A stretch of DNA of 5,936 nt from DAOTTY01 sp034437575 (GTDB lineage: Bacteria > Chloroflexota > Anaerolineae > Aggregatilineales > Phototrophicaceae), in contig DAOTTY010000203.1 of the NCBI GenBank assembly GCA_034437575.1, positions 1-5,936 of the forward strand. Direction: 5' to 3'. Positions 1-5,936 of the stretch are shown piece after piece. Made by a program: the position numbers and the translations under genes. The notes beneath the pieces are model-generated. The model saw nothing but the letters and a program-made list of their open reading frames with translations. It was not told the DNA's origin and made no database searches. Positions within the stretch are counted from its first letter, which is position 1; each line of letters begins with the position of its first letter.

Positions 1-1013
1 GCCAGGTTGGTTGATGTAGCGATGCCGGTACCAAAACCGAGTGTGGCAATCCCCGCTTGGAACAGCACAACGTCGCCCACTGCGCCGCTGGTGGCGATGA
101 GTACCAGCCCCACTGCCGCGATAACACCGCCCATAGCTGCGCCTGCGCGTTTGCTCATGATGCGCGACAGCACAAAGCCGTAGAACAGCAGCGCAATCAG
201 CGTCATAACGCCCCAAAGGGCTGTTAGTTGTGTAGTGCGCTCAACAGACATGCCGAAGGCTTCAGCGCCGAACGGCTCCAGAAGCACATCCTGCCCCAGT
301 ATGGCTGCCAGCATCAGGACAAGATAAATGAAGAACAAACGCGCTTGCGGGTTGCCCATCACTGCCGCCAGCGCTGCTTTTTGGCTCTCGCGGGACTGCG
401 TTTTCTGGGTTGTGTAGCGGGGTTCCAGCCCGATCAGACCTACCCCGGCCAGGCCAAGTGCAACCAGTGCCGCATAGGCAAACACGCGAATCAACTGAGC
501 TTCGCTGTACGGTTCCAGTAGGCGGCCCAGCACGAGTGCGCTGATGATAATGCTCAAAATCATCATGAACCACATCACGGCAATTGTGCGGGAACGCTGG
601 TCTTCTTCGGATAGGTCACTGGCGAGAGAGAGGTAGGAGACAACCGCAAGATTGTACCCGATGCCCCAACTGCCAAATGCAACCACACCGAGCATCAGGC
701 CCCACATAAATGCGTCTGCCATGAGCAAGGCTGCAAATGGGGTAAGCACCATCCCGGCCATTGTGAGCAGTATACCTGCCATGATATAGGGGGTGCGCCG
801 GTAGCCGAAAAGCGGGTGTGTATCAGAATACTGGCCAAGCCACACCTGCGCCGGGGAAAATAAGTAGGGGAGGACGATGAGACCAGCAACGATGGTCGCC
901 AAAATCCCCAGATCGTAAATCATAATGCGGTTGAGGACGCCGTTAATAGCAACGAAAGAAATAGCAACGGCTACGTGCAGCAACCCCAGGCGAACATTCT
1001 TGAGTAACGTCAT
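1..1013 (-). CDS. PucC/BCD-family MFS membrane protein (3' end cut by window edge)
   Basis: Inner-membrane protein of the major facilitator superfamily, PucC (bacteriochlorophyll delivery, BCD) branch. The 337 complete codons seen are almost wholly hydrophobic helices. Family landmarks are clear: an N-terminal RLGLLHVAVA...GVLNRIMIYDLG (residues 8-36), an MFS A-like loop with GQYSDTHPLFGYRRTPYI (60-77), and the second-half signature GQDVLLEPFGAEAFGMSVERT (from 240) followed by TQLTALWG (261-268). Known members in purple bacteria (PucC, LhaA) help assemble light-harvesting complexes; homologues of unknown role also occur elsewhere, so photosynthesis is not shown here. Family proteins usually run well over 400 residues, so roughly the last quarter is missing. 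The ATG at 1011-1013 is chosen because GAGGGAGA lies about 10 nt upstream and the family N-terminus starts here. The family call is strong; the substrate or role is unknown. Confidence 0.88.
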   Translation of the reverse strand, partial: MTLLKNVRLGLLHVAVAISFVAINGVLNRIMIYDLGILATIVAGLIVLPYLFSPAQVWLGQYSDTHPLFGYRRTPYIMAGILLTMAGMVLTPFAALLMADAFMWGLMLGVVAFGSWGIGYNLAVVSYLSLASDLSEEDQRSRTIAVMWFMMILSIIISALVLGRLLEPYSEAQLIRVFAYAALVALGLAGVGLIGLEPRYTTQKTQSRESQKAALAAVMGNPQARLFFIYLVLMLAAILGQDVLLEPFGAEAFGMSVERTTQLTALWGVMTLIALLFYGFVLSRIMSKRAGAAMGGVIAAVGLVLIATSGAVGDVVLFQAGIATLGFGTGIATSTNL

Positions 1014-1022
1014 AGATTTGTG

Positions 1023-1030
1023 TCTCCCTC
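1023..1030 (-). promoter_or_regulatory. Ribosome binding site of the PucC-like gene
   Basis: On the minus strand this reads GAGGGAGA, a purine-rich Shine-Dalgarno match. Its GGGAG core ends 10 nt before the ATG at 1013. It supports that start over later in-frame ATGs such as residue 31. Confidence 0.6.
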
Positions 1031-1043
1031 TTAAATATGGCCT

Positions 1044-1072
1044 AGTATGCTGTGAAATCACCTGGTTGACAA
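1044..1072 (-). promoter_or_regulatory. Putative sigma70-type promoter for the PucC-like gene
   Basis: On the minus strand TTGTCA (1067-1072, five of six matches to TTGACA) is followed after exactly 17 nt by CATACT (1044-1049, four of six matches to TATAAT). Transcription would start near 1037, about 24 nt before the ATG and just upstream of the ribosome binding site. It suggests the gene can be transcribed separately from the histidine kinase-methyltransferase pair upstream, although read-through is also possible. The rest of the 155-bp gap (1014-1168) holds no clear terminator. Confidence 0.45.
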
Positions 1073-1168
1073 GCATATCTCGCTGCGCCTGGGCCTACGA
1101 CGCCTGATACACTGTTCGGGCTGCTGCCGAAGCAAAATCCCTGGGGGTATGCACACATCTCACTGCCA

Positions 1169-1921
1169 TCAAGGATGTAGTCTGGCGGCGGTCTTCTCGA
1201 TCACCAGCAGGTGTGACAGGCCGACCACATCGGCGGGGGTGTTTTCAAAACGGTAAAGCAAGTCACGCACCTGCTGCGCGGGGCCGCCCGCACGGGCAAT
1301 CAGGTTATCGTAGCCGCCGAACACGCGGCTGTGATGGACGACCCGGTGCGGTGTGCCGCTAAACAGCCGCCGGATGCTCACCGCTGTGTAGGCCCGCACA
1401 TGGGGCGCTAAACGGTCACGAAGCGCGTTTGGCAGGTAGTTAATGAGCGGTGTGTTGCCGAAGTGATACGTCCCGCGCCAGTAGTGGCCGTGCGTTTCAA
1501 ACGGGTACCAGCGGTTCGGCGCAAACAGCACAACCCGCCCGCCCACACGCAGCACGCGCACCATTTCTCGTGCCGATTGGTAGTCGTTGGCGACGTGTTC
1601 AATCACTTCGTGGGATAAGATGAGGTCAAAGGTGTTATCGGGGTAGGGGAGCGACTCAGCAGCGGCGACCAATGCGTTGGGGGTTTCCGGCTGGGCTTCG
1701 GCCACCCGCTCAGCTTCGATGTCAAACGCTTCGACGTGGGGGGTGTACCGCCGCCGGAGTTGCCCACTGTAAGCCCCGTTGCCGCACCCGGCCACGAGTA
1801 CCCGTGCATCCTGTGTCAACCGTCCCCAGGTGGCAATCATCTCCAGGCGGCGTTGCTGGCCCGCCCGCCACACATAACTCGGCTCCCCGCGCAGGGCAGC
1901 CAGCCTGGAATGGGTCGCCAT
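1169..1921 (-). CDS. Class I SAM-dependent methyltransferase (Methyltransf_11 type)
   Basis: A 250-residue soluble protein with a Rossmann-fold methyltransferase domain. Visible motifs are motif I VLVAGCGNGA (41-50, SAM glycine loop), the acidic end of strand 2 in EAFDIE (64-69, D67 expected to bind the ribose), AAAESLPYPDNTFDLILSHE (86-105, the adenine-side and motif II region), VIEHV (106-110), and LRVGGRVVLFAPN (124-136, motif III). The C-terminal third (about 137-250) is family-specific and would form the acceptor pocket; it gives no substrate. UbiE-like small-molecule and glycan or lipid methyltransferases all share this layout. The ATG overlaps the stop of the upstream histidine kinase gene by one base (TAATG), with no clear Shine-Dalgarno sequence, so translation probably depends on reinitiation. 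The stop is TGA at 1169-1171. Family call secure, substrate unknown. Confidence 0.88.
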   Translation of the reverse strand: MATHSRLAALRGEPSYVWRAGQQRRLEMIATWGRLTQDARVLVAGCGNGAYSGQLRRRYTPHVEAFDIEAERVAEAQPETPNALVAAAESLPYPDNTFDLILSHEVIEHVANDYQSAREMVRVLRVGGRVVLFAPNRWYPFETHGHYWRGTYHFGNTPLINYLPNALRDRLAPHVRAYTAVSIRRLFSGTPHRVVHHSRVFGGYDNLIARAGGPAQQVRDLLYRFENTPADVVGLSHLLVIEKTAARLHP

Positions 1922-3750
1922 TAGCGCATCGCTGCCAGTTTGAAGCGGTCGCGGCGTTTTCTGTTGACGGGCTGCGGCTTGCCGTTTATGCCCGCCGGGT
2001 CAACCGGGATGATGGCGGTTATGGTGGTGCCCTGGCCGATTTCGCTTTCAATTGTTACTGAGCCGTCCAGCAGGGCAATCTGATCGTGCAGGTTTTTCAT
2101 GCCCAGGCTGTTGCGGTGGTGGGCTTTTTCGATTTCTTTATTGACGTTGAAGCCCACACCATCGTCGGCAATTTCCAGCATGATGGTGTCTTCATAGGTG
2201 GTTACACGCACCTGAATGATGGACGCCTGGGCGTGCTTACGGGCGTTGTTCACGGCCTCTTGGGTAACGGCAAAAAGTGCGTCAGATTGGGCCATCGTCA
2301 AAACGGCCTGGGCGCGGTCGCTCACCATGACTTCGACGTGCTGGTCATAAACGGCGTCGTATTTGTCTGCAAGCTGTTCGAGGGCATTAACCAGCCCGCC
2401 CTCACTTTCCAGGGATAGGGGCCGCAGGGTGTACAGCATCAACCGGATTTCACTGGTGGCTTGTTGGGCCATTTCTTTCACACGGCTCACCTCGTTGGGC
2501 ACATCACGCGGGTTGTGCTGGAGCGACATTTTGATGATGTCCATACGCTGCACGATAGACGACACAATCTGGGTGGGGCCGTCGTGCAGGTCGTTGGCCA
2601 GCCGCTTGCGGGCTTCTTTTTCCAGGTCGATGACGTTTTCCTTCTTTTCGACAAGGTCCTGGTAGAGGGCTGCATTTTGCAGGGCGATGGTCGTTTGTGT
2701 GCCGATGGCCTGTAGGTAGGTGCTGTAATCTGGGTTGAACGCATCTTCTTGACGGCTGGCGAAGATCATCACGCCGTAGTTGTCATAACCTGCTCGCAGG
2801 GGCACCACCACGACTGACTTGACCGTACTCAAGGATGCAAACTCACTCAGTTCCGGGTCTTTGCGAACGGCCCCGTGAAACACGGGTTCTGCCCGCATCA
2901 GCGCATCACTGACTACGCCGCGTCGGCCAGCGATAGTGCGGCCCCGGTCGCTGCGAGAGATGCCCTTACCGGTGATGGTGTAGAGGGTGTGTGTTTCTTG
3001 CCGGAATAGCAATACCAGCGCTACGAAACTGCCGCCAACATGGTCATACATGGCCAACCGGCCCACGCTCAGGGCTGTGTCTAGCACGCGCTGGTAATTC
3101 AACGATGAGCTAAGCATTTGGGCCATTTGGGCAATGGCTTCGGTGCGCTTTTGCAAATCTTGAACCAGCAAGCTGCGCTCTTCGGCCATCACGGCCAGTT
3201 GGCGCTGGCGGCTGACGGCACCGCGCATTTGAAAGTGGGACATCACCGCCATGCCGGTTGCTGTCACGGTGCTAATAATGACAGGCAGCCCCCACGTCAG
3301 GGCGTCTTGCGGGAGCAGGGCGAAGCTAGTGAGCAAGCCGCGACCTACGACCACAATTCCCACCGATGCGATGATGTCTACCATCGCCAGCCATGAGGGC
3401 AGCCGAATAGCGGTCAGGCTTAGCAGGCCCGTCAGCGCAACCATGACCAGAATGGGGTTGGTGTACATAAGCGGCAGGAAGGCCCCCAGGGTCGCCCATC
3501 CCCCCAGCAAAATTACCCAGCTTGAGTGACGGCTAATCGCTGGGATGAGGATAAACACCACCAGAACCAGATTGGCAACGAGGCTGATGGTGAAAACAAC
3601 GATCAGGTTCTGGAACGAATCGGGGGCAACGCCGCCAAGGGGGGCATAGTAGATCAGTGCTGCAATCGCAACCGTGTAGACCAATCGCAGCCCGAATACG
3701 GCCCCGTCTGGGGCTAGGGTAGGGGATGCGGTAACTTTCTGTTTAGACAT
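1921..3750 (-). CDS. Membrane sensor histidine kinase, HisKA_3 (NarX/DegS-like) class with GAF domain
   Basis: Two-component sensor of 609 residues from the chosen start. About six hydrophobic segments (roughly 17-38, 47-70, 77-95, 99-117, 121-139, 152-172) anchor it in the membrane with almost no extracytoplasmic domain. A charged helical linker (177-205) leads to a GAF domain (about 208-360), then a HisKA_3 dimerisation domain with RKRLANDLHDGPTQ and phospho-acceptor H389, then a HATPase domain with N-box EAVNNARKHA (498-507), DDGVGF (529-534) and NSLGMKN (547-553). This class normally phosphorylates NarL/LuxR-type regulators; none is in the window. I see no cysteine, so bilin attachment to the GAF is unlikely. 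The frame is open to an ATG at 3852, adding 34 residues, but that stretch looks non-coding (AGG, AGA and GGA codons, a lone Cys) and its GGTGA lies only 3 nt from the ATG, so MSKQK at 3750 is preferred. The C-terminal tail is strongly basic (RKRRDRFK). Confidence 0.9.
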   Translation of the reverse strand: MSKQKVTASPTLAPDGAVFGLRLVYTVAIAALIYYAPLGGVAPDSFQNLIVVFTISLVANLVLVVFILIPAISRHSSWVILLGGWATLGAFLPLMYTNPILVMVALTGLLSLTAIRLPSWLAMVDIIASVGIVVVGRGLLTSFALLPQDALTWGLPVIISTVTATGMAVMSHFQMRGAVSRQRQLAVMAEERSLLVQDLQKRTEAIAQMAQMLSSSLNYQRVLDTALSVGRLAMYDHVGGSFVALVLLFRQETHTLYTITGKGISRSDRGRTIAGRRGVVSDALMRAEPVFHGAVRKDPELSEFASLSTVKSVVVVPLRAGYDNYGVMIFASRQEDAFNPDYSTYLQAIGTQTTIALQNAALYQDLVEKKENVIDLEKEARKRLANDLHDGPTQIVSSIVQRMDIIKMSLQHNPRDVPNEVSRVKEMAQQATSEIRLMLYTLRPLSLESEGGLVNALEQLADKYDAVYDQHVEVMVSDRAQAVLTMAQSDALFAVTQEAVNNARKHAQASIIQVRVTTYEDTIMLEIADDGVGFNVNKEIEKAHHRNSLGMKNLHDQIALLDGSVTIESEIGQGTTITAIIPVDPAGINGKPQPVNRKRRDRFKLAAMR

Positions 3751-3889
3751 GAATGCTTTCGCCTGTGAACTATTCCCGTAGTAGGACAAAGGTACCACGC
3801 CTCCGGGGTTTTGTCTGCAAAGCAACACCCTAAAGTGTACAAGATTATGCATTTGTCACCATTAGGGAATTCGCTAGAAGCACCCTGCC

Positions 3890-3917
3890 AGTATAACCCA
3901 CGATTGGGCACTGCCTA
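3890..3917 (-). promoter_or_regulatory. Possible promoter for the histidine kinase-methyltransferase pair
   Basis: On the minus strand TATACT (3890-3895, five of six matches to TATAAT) lies 16 nt after TAGGCA (3912-3917, four of six matches to TTGACA). Predicted transcription would begin near 3883, giving a leader of about 130 nt to the preferred start at 3750 or about 30 nt to the alternative ATG at 3852. The -35 box is weak, so this is a candidate only. Confidence 0.3.
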
Positions 3918-3922
3918 CCCAA
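3904..3922. promoter_or_regulatory. Imperfect dyad, possible operator in the divergent intergenic region
   Basis: TTGGGCA and TACCCAA form 7-bp half-sites, six of seven positions complementary, separated by CTGCC. The 19-bp dyad overlaps the candidate -35 box of the histidine kinase promoter and lies about 60 bp upstream of the Ser/Thr kinase -10 box. That is a suitable place for a regulator acting on both genes. Only one copy is seen and no regulator gene is present, so the role is inferred. Confidence 0.25.
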
Positions 3923-3958
3923 CGCTGCCGCTGGGGTACTGCAATCCGCATGTGATAG

Positions 3959-3988
3959 GTGGCACCCCCCCGCCCGTGCGACTATAAT
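3959..3988 (+). promoter_or_regulatory. Putative sigma70-type promoter for the Ser/Thr kinase gene
   Basis: A perfect TATAAT (3983-3988) sits 18 nt after GTGGCA (3959-3964, four of six matches to TTGACA). The spacer contains a run of C residues. Transcription would start near 3995, leaving a leader of roughly 44 nt before the ATG at 4039. The -10 box is the strongest promoter element in the window; the -35 is mediocre. Confidence 0.5.
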
Positions 3989-4027
3989 CAATTGTAGGTA
4001 AACGGGATGGCAGCGCACCGGACGAAC

Positions 4028-4031
4028 AGGA
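4028..4031 (+). promoter_or_regulatory. Ribosome binding site of the Ser/Thr kinase gene
   Basis: AGGA lies 7 nt before the ATG at 4039, a normal Shine-Dalgarno spacing. It fixes this start, which also places the kinase domain about 10 residues from the N-terminus as usual for PknB-like proteins. Confidence 0.55.
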
Positions 4032-4038
4032 TTTTAGA

Positions 4039-5936
4039 ATGAGGAACATTGATTCCCTCGAAGGGTTACAAATTGGTCAGTACCAACTCCGCAAGCTGAT
4101 TGGTACGGGCGGCATGGGCGCGGTGTACCGGGGCGTACAAATCAACCTCAAGCGCGATGTTGCCGTTAAGGTGCTGTCTAACCGGTTGAGCAATGATGCG
4201 GATTACATTGAGCGCTTTAACCGAGAGGCGTATATTTCCGCCTCGCTGGAACACGCGCACATCGTCCCGATTTATGACTATGGGATTGAGGGCGATGTCA
4301 ACTATGTGGTAATGCGCCTGCTGACGGGTGGCTCTTTGGATGACCGGATGCGCTACAGCGAAAAGGCTGAGCGCCCACTGCCATCTGTGCTGGAAATCCT
4401 GGATGTACTGGGCCAACTGGCCGACGCGCTGGATTACGCGCACGGGCGCGGCGTTGTTCACCGAGACATCAAGGCCAGTAACGTGATGTTCGATGAGCAG
4501 GGCAATGCCTTTTTGGTGGACTTTGGCATTGCCAAGCTGGTTGAAGGCAACAGCCACCTGACTAACACCGGCATGACGGTTGGTACGCCTACGTATATGT
4601 CCCCGGAGCAGTGGCGCGGTGAAAGTGCCGTGCCTGCGTCGGACCAGTACTCGCTGGGGGTGATGGCCTTCGCGCTGCTGACGGGCCAGCTCCCGTTTGA
4701 TGCGCCCACCCCGTTTGCGCTGCTGAACATGCACCTGCACGAAGCCCCGCCCGCGCCGCAGTCCATCCGGCCAGAGCTGGGCGCTCAGTTGGAACCTGTG
4801 TTCCGGCGCGTGCTGGCGAAAGATGCGGGCGAGCGCTACCCCTCTGTGACTGCTTTTGTGCGTGACCTGAAAGCTCACTCACCCGAAGTCGGCCTGAAAG
4901 ATGACCTGAACCAGCACACGGGCTTTTTTACCACTCAACTGCCGCTTCCTGCGGAAAACAAACCCACCCCGTCGCCTCGCGTTTCCGAAGCGATGCTCAA
5001 CAAGCCCACAACGGAGGCCCCGACGCATCCATCGCGCCCACCAGACTTCCAGCAGCGGGCGACGGCTTTGCTAAGCACCAACGAACAGCAGGAAGCGGCC
5101 AACGCGCAGCAGCGCCAGGGCGGGTTTGCTGCCGGAATTGTAACCGGGGCCGTGATTTTGCTGCTGCTGGGCATCCTGGGGGTGTCGTTCATCCAAAGCC
5201 AGGGGGAAGACCCCGGCGGCCTGTTCGTTGCGATAGGGATTGTGCAGGTGCCAACGGATACGCCGACGGCGACCCACACGTCAACCCCAACCCTGACCCC
5301 CACCCCGCCGCCGCTCACACCACAGGCTCTTATTATTCGCAACAACCTGATTGTACGGCGCGGCCCCAGCAATGATTTTGGCCTGCTGCGGACGCTAGAT
5401 GCAGACGAGGCCGTTGACATTATCGGCATCAGCGAGGATGACCAGTGGTATCAGGTGGCGTTTGCGGATGGCACTACAGGCTGGATTCGGATTTCGTCGT
5501 CGTTTGAGGCTGTAGGGGACGTGAACAGCGTCCCGGTGGCCCTGGCCTCCACCGAAGTCGTCGCGCTCACGCTGACGGCTACAACAACCAATACGGCAAC
5601 CGCCACGCCCACGCCATCAGACACACCCACCGAGACGCCCACGCCATCGGACACGCCCACCGAGACGCCTTTGCCATCGGACACACCCACCGACACGCCT
5701 TCGCCATCGGACACGCCCACCGAGACGCCTTTGCCATCGGACACGCCCACCGACACGCCCACGCCATCGGACACGCCCACCGACACGCCCACGCCATCGG
5801 ACACGCCCACCGACACGCCTTTGCCATCGGACACGCCCACGCCATCGGACACGCCCACCGACACGCCTACACCATCGGACACGCCCACCGACACGCCCAC
5901 ACCATCGGACACGCCCACGCCATCGGACACGCCTAC
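4039..5936 (+). CDS. PknB-like membrane Ser/Thr protein kinase with extracytoplasmic SH3b domain and Thr/Pro repeat tail (3' end cut)
   Basis: Eukaryotic-type kinase, 632 codons visible and still open at the window edge. The kinase domain (about 14-280) looks fully active: glycine loop IGTGGMGAVY (21-30), VAVK with K44, alpha-C E63, HRDIKASN (141-148, catalytic D143, RD type), DFG (161-163), activation segment LTNTGMTVGTPTYMSPEQ (174-191), D202 and R266. T175 and T177 match the TxT autophosphorylation sites of PknB. A Pro-rich juxtamembrane stretch leads to one membrane helix (about 363-385). Outside are a Thr/Pro linker (404-429), an SH3b domain (about 431-486: NLIVRRGPSNDFGLL, W470, GWI at 481-483), and a Thr/Pro/Ser/Asp tail of tandem repeats. 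PknB kinases usually carry PASTA repeats here; an SH3b instead suggests binding of cell-wall peptides or other envelope ligands (inferred). It is divergent from the histidine kinase gene across 288 bp. Targets are unknown. Confidence 0.92.
   Translation, partial: MRNIDSLEGLQIGQYQLRKLIGTGGMGAVYRGVQINLKRDVAVKVLSNRLSNDADYIERFNREAYISASLEHAHIVPIYDYGIEGDVNYVVMRLLTGGSLDDRMRYSEKAERPLPSVLEILDVLGQLADALDYAHGRGVVHRDIKASNVMFDEQGNAFLVDFGIAKLVEGNSHLTNTGMTVGTPTYMSPEQWRGESAVPASDQYSLGVMAFALLTGQLPFDAPTPFALLNMHLHEAPPAPQSIRPELGAQLEPVFRRVLAKDAGERYPSVTAFVRDLKAHSPEVGLKDDLNQHTGFFTTQLPLPAENKPTPSPRVSEAMLNKPTTEAPTHPSRPPDFQQRATALLSTNEQQEAANAQQRQGGFAAGIVTGAVILLLLGILGVSFIQSQGEDPGGLFVAIGIVQVPTDTPTATHTSTPTLTPTPPPLTPQALIIRNNLIVRRGPSNDFGLLRTLDADEAVDIIGISEDDQWYQVAFADGTTGWIRISSSFEAVGDVNSVPVALASTEVVALTLTATTTNTATATPTPSDTPTETPTPSDTPTETPLPSDTPTDTPSPSDTPTETPLPSDTPTDTPTPSDTPTDTPTPSDTPTDTPLPSDTPTPSDTPTDTPTPSDTPTDTPTPSDTPTPSDTP
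5611..5936 (+). repeat. In-frame minisatellite encoding (T/L/S)PSDTPT(D/E)TP repeats
   Basis: Tandem 30-bp units, each coding ten residues of the type TPSDTPTDTP, fill the end of the kinase gene. Full units begin at 5611, 5641, 5671, 5701, 5731, 5761, 5791, 5839 and 5869. Two short 18-bp units (5821-5838 and 5899-5916) lack the last 12 bp, and a partial unit starts at 5917 and runs off the edge. All unit lengths are multiples of three, so the frame stays open. Variation is confined to the first codon (ACG, TTG, TCG, ACA), the Asp/Glu codon (GAC or GAG) and a few third bases. The product would be an extended, hydrophilic, acidic Thr/Pro stalk outside the cell, possibly O-glycosylated (inferred). 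Confidence 0.93.

Noticed and set aside
1115..1131. Hairpin TTCGG-N7-CCGAA between the methyltransferase and PucC-like genes, considered as a terminator
   Set aside because: The stem is only 5 bp and no T-run follows on the minus strand, so it does not qualify as an intrinsic terminator.
1169..1921. Idea that the methyltransferase is a bacteriochlorophyll enzyme (BchM or BchU) paired with the PucC-like gene
   Set aside because: Only generic SAM-binding motifs are visible, no feature specific to those enzymes is recognised, and the gene is coupled to the histidine kinase, not to the PucC-like gene.
1672..2061. Plus-strand frame crossing the methyltransferase-histidine kinase junction
   Set aside because: It is antisense to two well-supported genes, is Arg/Pro/Ala-rich and matches no family I recognise.
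3751..3852. 34-residue N-terminal extension of the histidine kinase from the ATG at 3852
   Set aside because: The added residues look non-coding, contain the only cysteine, use codons rare in the neighbouring genes, and have a Shine-Dalgarno candidate only 3 nt from the ATG. The start at 3750 also has only a weak ribosome binding site, so the longer form is not excluded.
3960..3980. TGGCAC upstream of the Ser/Thr kinase gene, considered as a sigma54 -24 element
   Set aside because: The matching -12 element TTGC is absent at the required spacing; the sequence there is a C-rich run. The nearby TATAAT gives a better explanation.
4066..4878. 270-codon minus-strand frame opposite the kinase domain
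   Set aside because: It lies entirely antisense to a kinase domain with all catalytic motifs, shows no recognisable domain, and is rich in Arg, His and Gln as expected from antisense reading of a GC-rich gene.
4935..5429. 164-codon minus-strand frame opposite the kinase linker and SH3b region
   Set aside because: Low-complexity Ser/Val/Gly content mirrors the Thr/Pro-rich linker on the other strand; there is no domain and no sign of independent expression.
5451..5930. Minus-strand open frame across the repeat, giving a VGVSDGVGVS-type repetitive protein (with a second frame at 5579-5845)
   Set aside because: The units are multiples of three and contain no stop triplet in these minus-strand frames, so they stay open by composition. 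The plus-strand frame continues a complete kinase-SH3b protein and has ordinary codon use before the repeat. Any database protein of this type is likely to be an antisense artefact.

Overview
The window looks like part of a Chloroflexota genome, possibly Anaerolineae-like. This is an inference from a membrane Ser/Thr kinase that carries an extracytoplasmic SH3b domain between long Thr/Pro-rich 'TPTxTPT' linkers, together with a fairly GC-rich coding style. No ribosomal RNA or other marker gene is present to confirm it. I see no tRNA, CRISPR array, insertion sequence or phage gene.

Layout: three genes lie on the minus strand in the left two thirds and one large gene lies on the plus strand at the right. 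From right to left on the minus strand they are a membrane sensor histidine kinase of the HisKA_3 (NarX/DegS-like) class (1921-3750), a class I SAM-dependent methyltransferase (1169-1921), and a PucC/BCD-family major facilitator protein cut by the left edge (1-1013). The kinase stop and methyltransferase start share a base (TAATG), so these two are a translationally coupled pair. The PucC-like gene follows after 155 bp and has its own plausible promoter and ribosome binding site. Facing right is a PknB-like Ser/Thr kinase (4039 to the right edge) with kinase domain, one membrane segment, SH3b domain and a Thr/Pro-rich tail encoded by an in-frame minisatellite that runs off the window.

The two signalling kinases are head to head across a 288-bp non-coding stretch (3751-4038). 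It holds a good plus-strand -10 box, a weaker minus-strand promoter and a 19-bp imperfect dyad between them. One kinase signals to a response regulator and the other phosphorylates Ser/Thr. Sharing a control region suggests co-regulated envelope or environmental sensing, but nothing in the window identifies the signal or the targets.

The genes belong to known families. The points most worth a second look are the PucC-family transporter with no photosynthesis gene beside it, the kinase-SH3b-minisatellite architecture, and the shared regulatory region between two different kinds of sensor kinase.
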